Below are positions 13,647 to 21,811 of a stretch of DNA of 27,996 nt, one piece after another. A model generated the notes under the pieces. That model saw only the letters and a program-made list of their open reading frames with translations. It had not been told where the DNA came from and made no database searches. Position numbers and translations under genes: made by a program. Numbering within the stretch: position 1 is the first letter of the stretch; every line of letters starts with the position of its first letter. Origin of the DNA: an uncultured Clostridia bacterium (GTDB lineage: Bacteria; Bacillota; Clostridia; Oscillospirales; Ruminococcaceae); assembly GCA_937892655.1 (NCBI GenBank), contig CALBJC010000052.1, positions 1 to 27,996 of the forward strand, read 5' to 3'.

Positions 13647-15115
13647 TACTTGAGAATAATTGAAACTACCGAACAAGCAGGGAGTGAAACTCTCAGCTTA
13701 TCGCCGTCAAGTGTCACGCTGTAATCCTTGATTGAAACCTTGTCGAGATTATCAAAATCGTTGTAATCTCTCACATCATTGTCAAGGATTCGAGCTGTAG
13801 CACCAGTAGCGTTAAAGCCAGCGATTGAGCATTCGATTTCATAATCTTCAGAAAGGTTTGCGTTTGCAAGAGTGATTGTCATTTCACCGTTTTCTGAAAC
13901 TGAAACTGATTGTGATACAGCGTCAATGTTATTGACCTTTTCATTTTCGCAATGGCTGTATACAAGAGTATTATCCTGATGAGTCTTGAAAAGGTCAAAA
14001 ACGTGGTATGTAGGAGTCTTCAGGAGCTTTTCACCCTCTGTGAGAATAACCGCCTGCAAAACGTTTACTGCCTGAGCAAGATTTGCCATAATAACGATAT
14101 CTGAATGATTATTGAAGATATTTAAGTTTACAGCTGAAACGATAGCATCTCTCATTGTATTCTGCTGATAAAGAAAACCTGGGTTTGTGCCTTCCTCAAC
14201 ATCATACCAGCAGCCCCATTCGTCAACGATAAGACCGATATTCTTTTCAGGATTTCTGTAAGCCATAATTTCGCCGTGTCTTACGATCATCTCTTCTATT
14301 CTCTGAGTGCCGCAGATTGTCTTGTAGTATTCATCGTCAGAAAACTCTGTAGCACTGCCCTTATGACCCCAGTCGCCTGTAGGGATAGTGTAGTAATGTA
14401 AAGAGATAGCTTTTGTATGGTAATGCTGAACATTTTTTAGCAGTACATCTGTCCAGTTATAGTCATCAGCGCTAGGACCGCAGGCTACCTTGAAAAGCTC
14501 ATTACCGCTGAAATTACGGCAGTATGTCTGATAGCGTCTGTATTCGTTAGCGTAAAATTCAGGCTGCATTGAACCGCCACAGCCCCATGTTTCGTTACCG
14601 ATACCGAAATACTTGAGCTTCCATGGCTTATCTCTGCCGTTTTTGCGGCGCAGTTCTGCCAGCGGTGAAACGCCGTCAAATGTCATATACTCGATCCATT
14701 CAGCCATTTCCTGTACACTGCCACTGCCGATGTTACCTGCGATATATGGCTCACAGCCAACAAGCTCACAGAGGTCAAAAAACTCATGAGTACCAAAGGA
14801 GTTATCCTCAACAACACCGCCCCAGTGAGTATTTATCATCTTCTTACGGGTCGACTTTTCGCCTATACCGTCTCTCCAGTGATATTCATCAGCAAAGCAT
14901 CCGCCCGGCCAACGTAAAACAGGCATCTTGATGTTCTTGAAAGCTTCGATAATATCGTTTCTGATACCCTTTGTGTTAGGGATAGTTGAATCCTCGCCAA
15001 CATAGATACCATTGTAGATGCATCTGCCAAGATGCTCTGAAAAATGGCCATAAATTTCAGGGTTGATATGCGAGCGCTTATCGCTTGCATTTATATACAT
15101 ATTGAGTTTTTTCAT
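13646..15115 (-). CDS. GH51 alpha-N-arabinofuranosidase
   Basis: 489-aa exo-enzyme releasing L-arabinofuranose from arabinans, arabinoxylan fragments and arabino-oligosaccharides. It has no signal peptide, so it is probably cytoplasmic. The (beta/alpha)8 domain shows YGHFSEHLGRCIYNGIYVG (22-40), LRWPGGCFADEYHWRDGIG (67-85), the acid/base Glu175 in GIGNETWGCGG and the nucleophile Glu299 in LIVDEWGCWYD. The C-terminal ~110 residues form the usual beta-sandwich. The length is typical of GH51. The SD AAAAGGAGG precedes the ATG. Its promoter at 15146-15174 carries the same GAAAAA-CGTGCAAA element as the AraC regulator's promoter, tying it to the arabinose regulon. A small cysteine-rich gene overlaps its stop. 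Confidence 0.97.
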   Translation of the reverse strand: MKKLNMYINASDKRSHINPEIYGHFSEHLGRCIYNGIYVGEDSTIPNTKGIRNDIIEAFKNIKMPVLRWPGGCFADEYHWRDGIGEKSTRKKMINTHWGGVVEDNSFGTHEFFDLCELVGCEPYIAGNIGSGSVQEMAEWIEYMTFDGVSPLAELRRKNGRDKPWKLKYFGIGNETWGCGGSMQPEFYANEYRRYQTYCRNFSGNELFKVACGPSADDYNWTDVLLKNVQHYHTKAISLHYYTIPTGDWGHKGSATEFSDDEYYKTICGTQRIEEMIVRHGEIMAYRNPEKNIGLIVDEWGCWYDVEEGTNPGFLYQQNTMRDAIVSAVNLNIFNNHSDIVIMANLAQAVNVLQAVILTEGEKLLKTPTYHVFDLFKTHQDNTLVYSHCENEKVNNIDAVSQSVSVSENGEMTITLANANLSEDYEIECSIAGFNATGATARILDNDVRDYNDFDNLDKVSIKDYSVTLDGDKLRVSLPACSVVSIILK

Positions 15116-15145
15116 TAAAAAACCTCCTTTTGAAATCTTAATTTC

Positions 15146-15174
15146 AGTTTAACCCATAAGATTATCCTTTTCAA
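15146..15174 (-). promoter_or_regulatory. Promoter of the GH51 gene
   Basis: Minus-strand TTGAAA (15174-15169), 17 bp, TAAACT (15151-15146). A GTGCAAA element lies immediately upstream of the -35. Confidence 0.6.
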
Positions 15175-15175
15175 T

Positions 15176-15190
15176 GAAAAAACGTGCAAA
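15176..15190. promoter_or_regulatory. Putative AraC-type half-site before GH51
   Basis: GAAAAAACGTGCAAA at 15176-15190 differs from GAAAAACGTGCAAA at 5653-5666 by one extra A. It abuts the GH51 -35, a classical activator position. Confidence 0.5.
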
Positions 15191-15232
15191 AATATTTTTA
15201 GTAGCTTTTGCTTATCCCTAGCGCAAATAAAT

Positions 15233-15260
15233 AAAGCCCTGCACTTTTGTGCAAGGCTTT
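15233..15260 (-). terminator. Intrinsic terminator of aspartokinase
   Basis: 12-bp stem with one wobble (minus strand AAAGCCTTGCAC / GTGCAGGGCTTT), AAAA loop, followed by ATTTATTTG. It lies 17 bp past the lysC stop. Confidence 0.75.
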
Positions 15261-15276
15261 TTGATAGTTATATATA

Positions 15277-16608
15277 TTAATCTTCAACTGTTTTTACAAA
15301 GATGTCGTAGATTGCGCAAACTGCCTTCTTGAAATCAGCCTCTGAAACACCAACGATGATGTTAAGCTCAGAAGAACCCTGGTCGATCATCTTGATGTTG
15401 ATTCGAGCGTGTGCAAGTGCTGAGAAGAGTCTGCCTGCAGTACCTCTTGCTGACTTCATACCACGGCCAACGATAGCGATAAGCGCGATATCTCTGTCAA
15501 CTTCAACGTGGTCAGGATTTACGTTTCTGTAAAGACCTGAAAGAACAGCTTCTTCCTTTTCTTCAAATTCCTTCTTTGAAAGGATAACGCTCATTGTGTC
15601 AATACCTGAAGGCATATGCTCAAATGAAAGACCGTTTTTCTGGAATACTTCAAGAACATTTCTGCCAAAACCCTTTTCTGAGTTCATCATATCCTTTTCG
15701 ATTGTAACTGAAGCAAAGCCGATTTTACCTGCAATACCTGTGATTACATACTTGCAGTCATCAGTACCAGCCTTTTCAACGATCATAGTGCCAGGATCCT
15801 GTGGCTTGTTTGTGTTCTTGATGTTGATTGGAATACCGGCCTTACGAACAGGGAAGATAGCGTCTTCATGTAAAACGCCTGCGCCCATGTATGAAAGCTC
15901 TCTGAGCTCCTTATATGTGATAGTAGTGATAGGCTTAGGGTCATCAACGATTCTAGGGTCTGTGATAAGGAAGCCTGAAACGTCTGTCCAGTTTTCGTAG
16001 ATGTCAGCATTTGCAGCGTGAGCAACGATAGAACCTGTAATATCAGAACCGCCTCTTGAGAATGTCTTGATAGTGTCGTTAGGCATTGAACCGTAGAAAC
16101 CTGGAATTACAGCTCTTTCTGTGATTGAAAGCTTCTTTGATAAAACTTCATCTGTCTTTTCAGCGTCAAATACGCCGTTGTCGTTAAAGAAGATAACGTC
16201 TGCAGCGTCAATGAATGGGAACTTGATGAATTTTGCTAAGATGATACCGTTTAAGTATTCACCTCTTGAAGCTGCGTAGTCGCGACCTGCTCTGCCGATA
16301 AAGCAGTTTCTGATAACGTCAAATTCCTTTTCAAGTGATAAATCAAGACCAAGCTCAGCGATAATGCTGTAATATCTGTCCTTGATAGCTTCAAATTCCT
16401 TTGTAAAGTCGTTACCCTTTGAAGCGATAGAATAACAGTTATAAAGCATATCTGTTACCTTGATATCATCTGAAAATCTCTTACCTGGAGCTGATGGAAC
16501 AACATATCTTCTGTTAGGGTCTGAAAGAATAATGTCAGCTACCTTACGAAACTGATTAGCGTCAGCAAGTGAGCTGCCGCCGAATTTTACTACCTTAATA
16601 CCGTTCAT
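15277..16608 (-). CDS. lysC: Aspartokinase
   Basis: 443-aa monofunctional aspartate kinase, phosphorylating aspartate at the entry to lysine, threonine, methionine and diaminopimelate synthesis. The N-terminal kinase domain has VVKFGGSS (6-13), FSRGGSDITGSIVAHA (about 183-198, nucleotide/aspartate binding) and DVSGFLITDPRIV. Two ACT regions follow from about residue 290: GKIGFASVTIEKDMM and ALIAIVGRGM, ending with ININKMIDQGSS-like ARINIKMIDQGSSELNIIVG, the usual feedback-inhibitor sites. The SD AGGTAGG and promoter TTGACG-17-TATAAT are upstream. Single-gene transcription unit by its promoter and terminator. Which amino acid inhibits it cannot be told. Confidence 0.95.
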   Translation of the reverse strand: MNGIKVVKFGGSSLADANQFRKVADIILSDPNRRYVVPSAPGKRFSDDIKVTDMLYNCYSIASKGNDFTKEFEAIKDRYYSIIAELGLDLSLEKEFDVIRNCFIGRAGRDYAASRGEYLNGIILAKFIKFPFIDAADVIFFNDNGVFDAEKTDEVLSKKLSITERAVIPGFYGSMPNDTIKTFSRGGSDITGSIVAHAANADIYENWTDVSGFLITDPRIVDDPKPITTITYKELRELSYMGAGVLHEDAIFPVRKAGIPINIKNTNKPQDPGTMIVEKAGTDDCKYVITGIAGKIGFASVTIEKDMMNSEKGFGRNVLEVFQKNGLSFEHMPSGIDTMSVILSKKEFEEKEEAVLSGLYRNVNPDHVEVDRDIALIAIVGRGMKSARGTAGRLFSALAHARINIKMIDQGSSELNIIVGVSEADFKKAVCAIYDIFVKTVED

Positions 16609-16648
16609 AACTAAAACCTACCTATGTTATATTTTTACCAATGTTAAT

Positions 16649-16677
16649 ATTATATGTTTTTTTGAGCGTATCGTCAA
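16649..16677 (-). promoter_or_regulatory. Promoter of aspartokinase
   Basis: Minus-strand TTGACG (16677-16672), 17 bp, TATAAT (16654-16649). The ~35-nt leader is too short for a lysine riboswitch, and none was seen. Confidence 0.7.
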
Positions 16678-16803
16678 TTAGTAAATAAAACAAAAAAGTA
16701 AAATATTTATGTGTTTTCTTGTCGAAAACGCTTGTATTTGTGTCGCGTACACTTGTACTTGCATTAAATACTTTAAATCCTTTACGCTTATAATAAATTT
16801 TTC

Positions 16804-16832
16804 TTGACTATACTGATTATATAGTATATAAT
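16804..16832 (+). promoter_or_regulatory. Promoter of the RND-TetR operon
   Basis: TTGACT (16804-16809), 17 bp, TATAAT (16827-16832). The operator begins 7 bp downstream of the -10, at the expected transcription start. Confidence 0.75.
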
Positions 16833-16839
16833 AAAACGT

Positions 16840-16855
16840 GACCGACCAGTCGGTC
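16840..16855. promoter_or_regulatory. TetR-type operator palindrome
   Basis: GACCGAC-CA-GTCGGTC is a perfect 7-bp inverted repeat with a 2-bp centre, followed by an extra GGT. The form is typical of TetR/AcrR operators, and it lies over the transcription start. The likely ligand-responsive repressor is the TetR protein encoded at the end of the same operon. Confidence 0.75.
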
Positions 16856-16886
16856 GGTAAATTTCTAACAAAGAAAGGCTGACATT

Positions 16887-19800
16887 ATGATTTCCAAGTA
16901 CAGTGTAAAGAAGCCGTTTACCGTCTTTGTGGCAATAATCATTGTTCTCATTCTCGGTGTGGTTTCATTCACAAAGATGAGGGTTGACCTTATTCCGAGT
17001 ATCAACCTTCCATACGCAGTAGTAATTACATCATACATCGGTGCATCTCCTGAACAGGTAGAAACAGTAGTAACCGATACATTAGAGTCAACTTTAGCAT
17101 CACTTGATAACCTTGACAACATCAGCTCAATTTCAGCTGAGCATATGTCACTTATCATTTTATCATTTGATGACGGAACAAATATGGATACGGCTATGAT
17201 CGAGATGAGAGAAAGTCTTGATATGGTAACAGGTTATCTCCCTGAAGCTGTTACAAGCCCTATGATCTTAAAGCTCAATCCTGATATGATGCCTGCTATG
17301 GTAACAGCAGTTTCAACATCAGGTATGACAGACGCTGAGTCTGCAACCTTTATCGAAGACAGAATTATTCCTGAAATCGAAAGCGTTGCGGGTATTGCAT
17401 CTGTTACAGCAACAGGTCTTATTGAGAATTATGTAAGCGTTACAATTTCAGGCGAAAAGATCGATGCGATGAACGCAGGCATCGAGGCTGCAGCCAGAGC
17501 GCAGTATCAGATGGCTATTGACGCTCAGATTGCTCAGACTCTCCCTGAAGGCGTAACCTTTGAAATGCTTCCTGCAGAGCAGCAGCAGGCAATTATGGAA
17601 AACATTCCATCATTTGAAGAATCAGTACCGCTTGAAAAGGTTGACATTACAAAGGATATGATTTCAGGAATCCTTACAGGTCAGAACTTCTCAATGCCTG
17701 CAGGCTCTGTAATGTCTGAAGATAAGTCAAGCTATATGATCAGAGTAGGCGATGAGATTGCAAGCGTTGAAGAACTCAAAAACCTTGTTTTATTCTCACT
17801 TGACGCTGAAAACTCAGTAAAGCTGTCAGACGTTTGTGAAGTAGTTGAATTTGATAATATGTCACAGATCTATTCAAAGATCAATGGTGAACATGGTATT
17901 ATGCTCACTCTTTCAAAGCAGCCTGACTACTCAACAGCAGAAGTTACAAACGCAGTTTTAGATAAGATTGAAAAGATTGAAACTGAGTATGAAAACGTAT
18001 CATTCTACTCACTTATGAACCAGGGTGACTATGTAAACTTAATGGTTGATACAATCATTTCAAACCTTGTAAGCGGTGGCTTGCTTGCTATTGTAGTACT
18101 TATCATCTTCTTGAAGAAGATAAAGCCTACCCTCGTAGTTGGCGCTTCTATCGTAATCAGCGTTATCACAACATTCGTTTTGATGTACTTCTCAGGTATT
18201 ACTCTCAATATGCTCTCAATGAGTGGCTTGGCACTCGGTGTAGGTATGCTCGTTGACAACTCTATCGTTGTTATCGAAAATATCTTCCGTCTGAGAAACG
18301 AAGGCAAGTCAATGAAGGATGCTTGTATCGAAGGTGCTAAGGAAGTTGCAGGCGCTATCACAGCTTCAACTCTTACTACTATCGTAGTATTTGTACCTAT
18401 CGTGTTCACATCAGGTCTTACACTTGATTTGTTCATTGATATGGCTCTCACGATCGGTTACTCACTTATCGCTTCACTCGTAGTAGCGCTCACTCTCGTT
18501 CCTGCAGTAAGCTCAAAGATGAAGGATAAGGGCTTTATCTCAGAAAACAAGCTCTTTGATAAGATTGCAAACGCTTATTCTAAGTTTTTAGGCAAGTGCT
18601 TAAAGGTAAAAACTCTTGTAGTTTTAACCTGCGTTGTACTTTTGGTAGTATCAGTAACAGCGGGTGTTATGAAGGGCGCAGAGCTTTTCCCACAGATGAA
18701 TACAGGCTCTATCGCTATTACAGTAACTCTCCCTGAAAGCTACACAGATGAAGAAATTTTCACATCTCTTGACAGCCTCTATGAAATTTTAGATAAGCAC
18801 GAAGAAATCGAAACTATCGGTATCATGCACCAGTCAGGCACAAATGAAATGTCAGCTATGATGTCAATGATGGGTTCAGGTACATCAGTTTACGTTCTTT
18901 TAAATGAAGAATACTACAACGATACAACAAGAATTTCCGAGGAAATATCAAAGGATACTGAAAATCTTCCGTTTGAAGTAACAGTATCAAGTGCAAATAT
19001 GGATATGTCAATGCTCTCAGGCTCACAGATTTCAGTAGGTCTTTACTCAAACGACCTTGATAACCTCAAGGCAACAGCGCTTGACCTCACAGAAAAGCTT
19101 ATGACTGTAGAGGGCGTTGAAACGATCACAAACGGTCTTGAAGACAACAACAACGAATACAGAGTTATTGTTGATAAGGATAAGGCTATCGCTCAGGGCC
19201 TTACAGTTGCTCAGGTATATATGGCAGTAGCTGAAAAGCTTGCAACTGAAACCTCATCTGCTGAAATTACAGACAACGATATCAAGTATTCAGTATTTGT
19301 AAGAGATGACAGAGATGTAACCTATACTGTTGAAACAATAGGCGATATCGAGCTTGCAGGTATGTCAGGCAATACTGTAAAGGTAAGCGATGTTGCTGAG
19401 ATTACTCTCTCTCAGGGCTTTACAACTATCGTTCACTCTGACCTTGACAGAACAATGTCACTCTCAGGTACTATAAAGAGCGGTTATGATGTAACAGCAG
19501 TTAATAACGATATCAAGGATTTCCTTGATAATTACGATATGCCAAGCGGTACAAGAGCTGTAATCAGCGGTGAAAGTGAAGTTATCGCTGAAACCTTTGA
19601 AGACCTCTTCTTGATGCTTGCGCTCGCTATTGTATTTATCTATCTTGTAATGGTAGCTCAGTTCCAGTCACTCAAGTCACCATTCATCATTATGTTTACG
19701 ATCCCTCTTGCATTTACAGGTGGCTTTATCGGTCTTCTCCTTGCAGATATGAAGCTCAGCGTTATCTCGCTCATCGGCTTTATCCTCTTAGTAGGTATTG

Positions 19801-20132
19801 TAGTAAACAACGGTATCGTATTTGTTGACTATGCAAACCAGCAGATCGAAAAGGGTATGGAACTCAACGAAGCTCTTATTTTAACAGGTAAGAACAGACT
19901 CAGACCAATTATTATGACAGCGCTTACAACAATCGTTGCAATGCTCATGGTTGCCCTTGATACATCATCGGGCGGCGAAATGATGAAGCCTCTTGCAGTA
20001 ACAGCAGTAGGCGGCCTTATCTACGCTACACTCTTAACACTTGTTCTTGTTCCTTGTATGTACGCTATCTTCAATAAGAAGAAGGTAAAGAAAGAAAAGA
20101 AGGAAAAGAAAAATGAAGCAGCCGCAGATTAA
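16887..20132 (+). CDS. RND-family efflux transporter (AcrB/SwrC-like)
   Basis: 1081-aa proton-driven exporter. The fold is the duplicated RND plan: TM1 near residues 11-30 (FTVFVAIIIVLILGVVSFTK), a large extracytoplasmic domain, TM2-6 around 385-545, then TM7 near 575-595, the second large domain, and TM8-12 at about 905-1060, ending in a Lys/Glu-rich cytoplasmic tail. The TM4 signature GMLVDNSIVVIENI holds Asp457 followed by Asn, where Gram-negative AcrB has two aspartates. This D-N form is usual in Gram-positive SwrC-like members. No membrane-fusion or outer-membrane partner gene is nearby, as expected for a monoderm. Substrates may be drugs, lipids or surfactants; this is not decided by sequence. 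It overlaps the TetR gene by 20 bp. Confidence 0.93.
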   Translation: MISKYSVKKPFTVFVAIIIVLILGVVSFTKMRVDLIPSINLPYAVVITSYIGASPEQVETVVTDTLESTLASLDNLDNISSISAEHMSLIILSFDDGTNMDTAMIEMRESLDMVTGYLPEAVTSPMILKLNPDMMPAMVTAVSTSGMTDAESATFIEDRIIPEIESVAGIASVTATGLIENYVSVTISGEKIDAMNAGIEAAARAQYQMAIDAQIAQTLPEGVTFEMLPAEQQQAIMENIPSFEESVPLEKVDITKDMISGILTGQNFSMPAGSVMSEDKSSYMIRVGDEIASVEELKNLVLFSLDAENSVKLSDVCEVVEFDNMSQIYSKINGEHGIMLTLSKQPDYSTAEVTNAVLDKIEKIETEYENVSFYSLMNQGDYVNLMVDTIISNLVSGGLLAIVVLIIFLKKIKPTLVVGASIVISVITTFVLMYFSGITLNMLSMSGLALGVGMLVDNSIVVIENIFRLRNEGKSMKDACIEGAKEVAGAITASTLTTIVVFVPIVFTSGLTLDLFIDMALTIGYSLIASLVVALTLVPAVSSKMKDKGFISENKLFDKIANAYSKFLGKCLKVKTLVVLTCVVLLVVSVTAGVMKGAELFPQMNTGSIAITVTLPESYTDEEIFTSLDSLYEILDKHEEIETIGIMHQSGTNEMSAMMSMMGSGTSVYVLLNEEYYNDTTRISEEISKDTENLPFEVTVSSANMDMSMLSGSQISVGLYSNDLDNLKATALDLTEKLMTVEGVETITNGLEDNNNEYRVIVDKDKAIAQGLTVAQVYMAVAEKLATETSSAEITDNDIKYSVFVRDDRDVTYTVETIGDIELAGMSGNTVKVSDVAEITLSQGFTTIVHSDLDRTMSLSGTIKSGYDVTAVNNDIKDFLDNYDMPSGTRAVISGESEVIAETFEDLFLMLALAIVFIYLVMVAQFQSLKSPFIIMFTIPLAFTGGFIGLLLADMKLSVISLIGFILLVGIVVNNGIVFVDYANQQIEKGMELNEALILTGKNRLRPIIMTALTTIVAMLMVALDTSSGGEMMKPLAVTAVGGLIYATLLTLVLVPCMYAIFNKKKVKKEKKEKKNEAAAD

Positions 20133-20763
20133 ATCAACCCAGAAGCTGATTTACGAAAGCGTAATAGCCATTATTTCTGAGGGCAAGGCAGATTTTACAG
20201 TTTCAGAAATAGCAGAGCGTGCCAATGTGGGCAAGGGTACTGTATATGAATACTGTAAAAGTAAAGAAGAGCTTGTAAGTGATGCGATATTATATTATGC
20301 AGATAACGTTATCTCATCAGTATTAAAGCTTGAGCTGAAGGGTAGCTTCAAAGAGAGAATACTTTTCTATATAAGCACAGCTCAGAGCCTTGTCAGAAGT
20401 AATGTGACTCTGTTTCGATTTTTAATGACTCATTCAGAGGTAGCATTCTCAACATCCTATGCAGAACGTTTTACACATCTGTTTGCAGAGATAAAAAAGT
20501 GTATAATAGAGATAGTTATAGAGAGCATAAAGGTCGGAGTAGAAGAAGGAGTTTTCGATAAAATGCCTTCTTACGAAATGATTTACTATGCCTATACAAC
20601 AACAACCTTTATGATAAAATCTATTTTAGAATCACATGGATTAAATTCCGATACTCTCAAACGAAACCCTCTACGAAGCATTCGTAAAGCTTCTGAAATA
20701 AGAAAAACAAAAAGCCTTCGCTTGCAAAAAGCGAAGGCTTTGATTTTACGTTTTTTAACTTAA
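20113..20763 (+). CDS. TetR-family repressor of the RND pump, with an apparent frameshift near its 3' end
   Basis: 216 aa as read. The N-terminal helix-turn-helix is clear: FTVSEIAERANVGKGTVYEY (residues 28-47), then CKSKEELV. The start lies within the RND gene's end (20-bp overlap), SD AAAGGAAAAG. It presumably represses its own operon through the palindrome at 16840-16855. The last ~33 residues run through the downstream terminator hairpin and end in a basic, atypical tail. Removing the single C at 20662 instead gives TLKETLYEAFVKLLK and a TAA at 20699-20701, a normal amphipathic TetR C terminus just before the hairpin. So the gene, or the sequence, carries a one-base insertion. The DNA-binding half is intact; ligand and dimer function may be altered. 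Confidence 0.85.
   Translation: MKQPQIKSTQKLIYESVIAIISEGKADFTVSEIAERANVGKGTVYEYCKSKEELVSDAILYYADNVISSVLKLELKGSFKERILFYISTAQSLVRSNVTLFRFLMTHSEVAFSTSYAERFTHLFAEIKKCIIEIVIESIKVGVEEGVFDKMPSYEMIYYAYTTTTFMIKSILESHGLNSDTLKRNPLRSIRKASEIRKTKSLRLQKAKALILRFLT
20711..20741 (+). terminator. Intrinsic terminator of the RND-TetR operon
   Basis: Perfect 13-bp stem AAAGCCTTCGCTT / AAGCGAAGGCTTT with a GCAAA loop, followed by GATTTTACGTTTTTT. It also faces the convergent DUF3592-like gene. A near copy lies at 21610-21638. Confidence 0.85.
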
Positions 20764-20764
20764 A

Positions 20765-21478
20765 TTATTTGAACAGCAAAACAACAAGTAAAACTACAAC
20801 ACCGATTGTGAAAAAAGCTGTTCCATAATAAAGGTTAGCAGCTTTGAGCCTTTTTGATTCGCTTGCTAGCTTAAACATTTGAGGGTTATCAGGGTTTATG
20901 TATATATCACATTCCTCACCGGGTTGCATTGTAATACCGCCTGTATAAGTGTTGGTACTAACATTATATGTCTTGCCCTCATAATCATAACTGAATGACG
21001 GACATTGTCTTGCAACATCATGTGTACCTCTGATAATTGAGTTTGTAACATATGTGTCAACACCCGAGCATACCGCACGTACAAGAAGGGTGCATTTCTT
21101 TTCACGGCTAAACTGAACAGCCTGGTCTAAAATCATCATCAGACCACCAAACATAATGAAGGAAGGTGCAAAGTAAGGGAAAGTGTTGCTTAAAGCTTCC
21201 TTCAGAGTATATTCGCCAAAATACATATAAAGGGCAATATATACCCACAAACCACCGATAAAAGGTACAAGTGTAAGCCAAGGAAGGAACATATTTCTTG
21301 ATATACTTACAATAATTACCAACAAACCGCCGATAGCAAAATATTGACCTATAAGCGCTGAGAAGATCAACTGATTGGAATTATAGGTTGCGCATATTCC
21401 GATAAGTGAACCAATGAGCCAGATGAGAAAAATAACACCTTTGATGCCTTTGAATGCTTGCGTAAAAAACTTGGTCAT
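20765..21478 (-). CDS. DUF3592-like membrane protein
   Basis: 237-aa membrane protein of unknown role. About four TM helices occupy the first ~125 residues (KGVIFLIWLIGSLIGICATY; FAIGGLLVIIVSI; LTLVPFIGGLWVYIALYMYF; FIMFGGLMMIL), and one closes the C terminus (FFTIGVVVLLVVLLF). Between them, residues ~130-210 form a beta-rich domain with CPSFSYDYEGKTYNV and PGEECDIYINPDNPQMF. The pattern of an extracytoplasmic or cytosolic segment ending in NPDNP is, from memory, the DUF3592 hallmark. The SD AGGAGGAG precedes the ATG, and a promoter lies at 21558-21586. It is flanked by two near-identical terminator hairpins. Confidence 0.82.
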   Translation of the reverse strand: MTKFFTQAFKGIKGVIFLIWLIGSLIGICATYNSNQLIFSALIGQYFAIGGLLVIIVSISRNMFLPWLTLVPFIGGLWVYIALYMYFGEYTLKEALSNTFPYFAPSFIMFGGLMMILDQAVQFSREKKCTLLVRAVCSGVDTYVTNSIIRGTHDVARQCPSFSYDYEGKTYNVSTNTYTGGITMQPGEECDIYINPDNPQMFKLASESKRLKAANLYYGTAFFTIGVVVLLVVLLFK

Positions 21479-21557
21479 AAAACTCCTCCTACAAAAAGCC
21501 CTGCAAATTCAGCAGGTAAAACGATTTTGGATAAATCCATATTTTTATACAGCATAG

Positions 21558-21586
21558 ATTATAGCATAATATTTACATATATGCAA
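21558..21586 (-). promoter_or_regulatory. Promoter of the DUF3592-like gene
   Basis: Minus-strand TTGCAT (21586-21581), 17 bp, TATAAT (21563-21558). The leader contains a short CCTGC/GCAGG hairpin followed by GCTTTTTG just before the SD, possibly a weak attenuator. Confidence 0.6.
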
Positions 21587-21609
21587 TAAATTTTAAAAAT
21601 AAAACCAAA

Positions 21610-21638
21610 AAGCCTTCGCTTGTAAAAAGCGAAGGTTT
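21610..21638 (-). terminator. Second copy of the CCTTCGCTT terminator hairpin
   Basis: Stem CCTTCGCTT / AAGCGAAGG (21613-21621 / 21627-21635), extended by A-T and G-T pairs, with a GTAAA loop. On the minus strand GGCTTTTTGGTTTTATTTTT follows. It would back up termination of the structured RNA at 21651-21805. Almost identical to the hairpin at 20711-20741. Confidence 0.65.
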
Positions 21639-21650
21639 AATTTTATCCAT

Positions 21651-21805
21651 AAAAAATAAGGGCACCGCCCATCGAGTTAACGATGTGGAGCGACTCCCTA
21701 AGAGTTACGCTCTGAAAAACGGTGCCCTTGAATAGCAGCCTTGCCACTGCGACAGCTGAACAAGCCTCTGTCGATACGCCCGAAGCGGCCAGCGGTACAG
21801 CTACT
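21651..21805 (-). ncRNA. Candidate structured RNA (~155 nt) with own promoter and 3' U-tract
   Basis: Starts about 7 nt after TTGACA-17-TATACT. The 5' domain is closed by AGTAGC with GCTGCT (21800-21805 / 21734-21739), inside which CCGCTG pairs with CAGTGG and CGACAG with CTGTCG. The 3' domain is a three-way junction closed by GGGCACCG with CGGTGCCC (21720-21727 / 21660-21667, 8 perfect bp), holding CATCG/CGATG and a long GAGCG-ACTC stem. TTATTTTTT follows immediately, as in an intrinsic terminator. No plausible coding frame is present on this strand. No known RNA family is recognised; it is not a 6S-like single hairpin. Base composition is more G/C-rich than the flanks. Confidence 0.6.
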
Positions 21806-21811
21806 GCCGAC

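Noticed and set aside
13647..13676. Longer N terminus for the cysteine-rich protein
   Set aside because: It would overlap GH51 by ten codons in another frame; the TAATG start fits coupling and the cysteine pattern.
16609..16648. Lysine riboswitch before aspartokinase
   Set aside because: The leader is about 35 nt, far too short.
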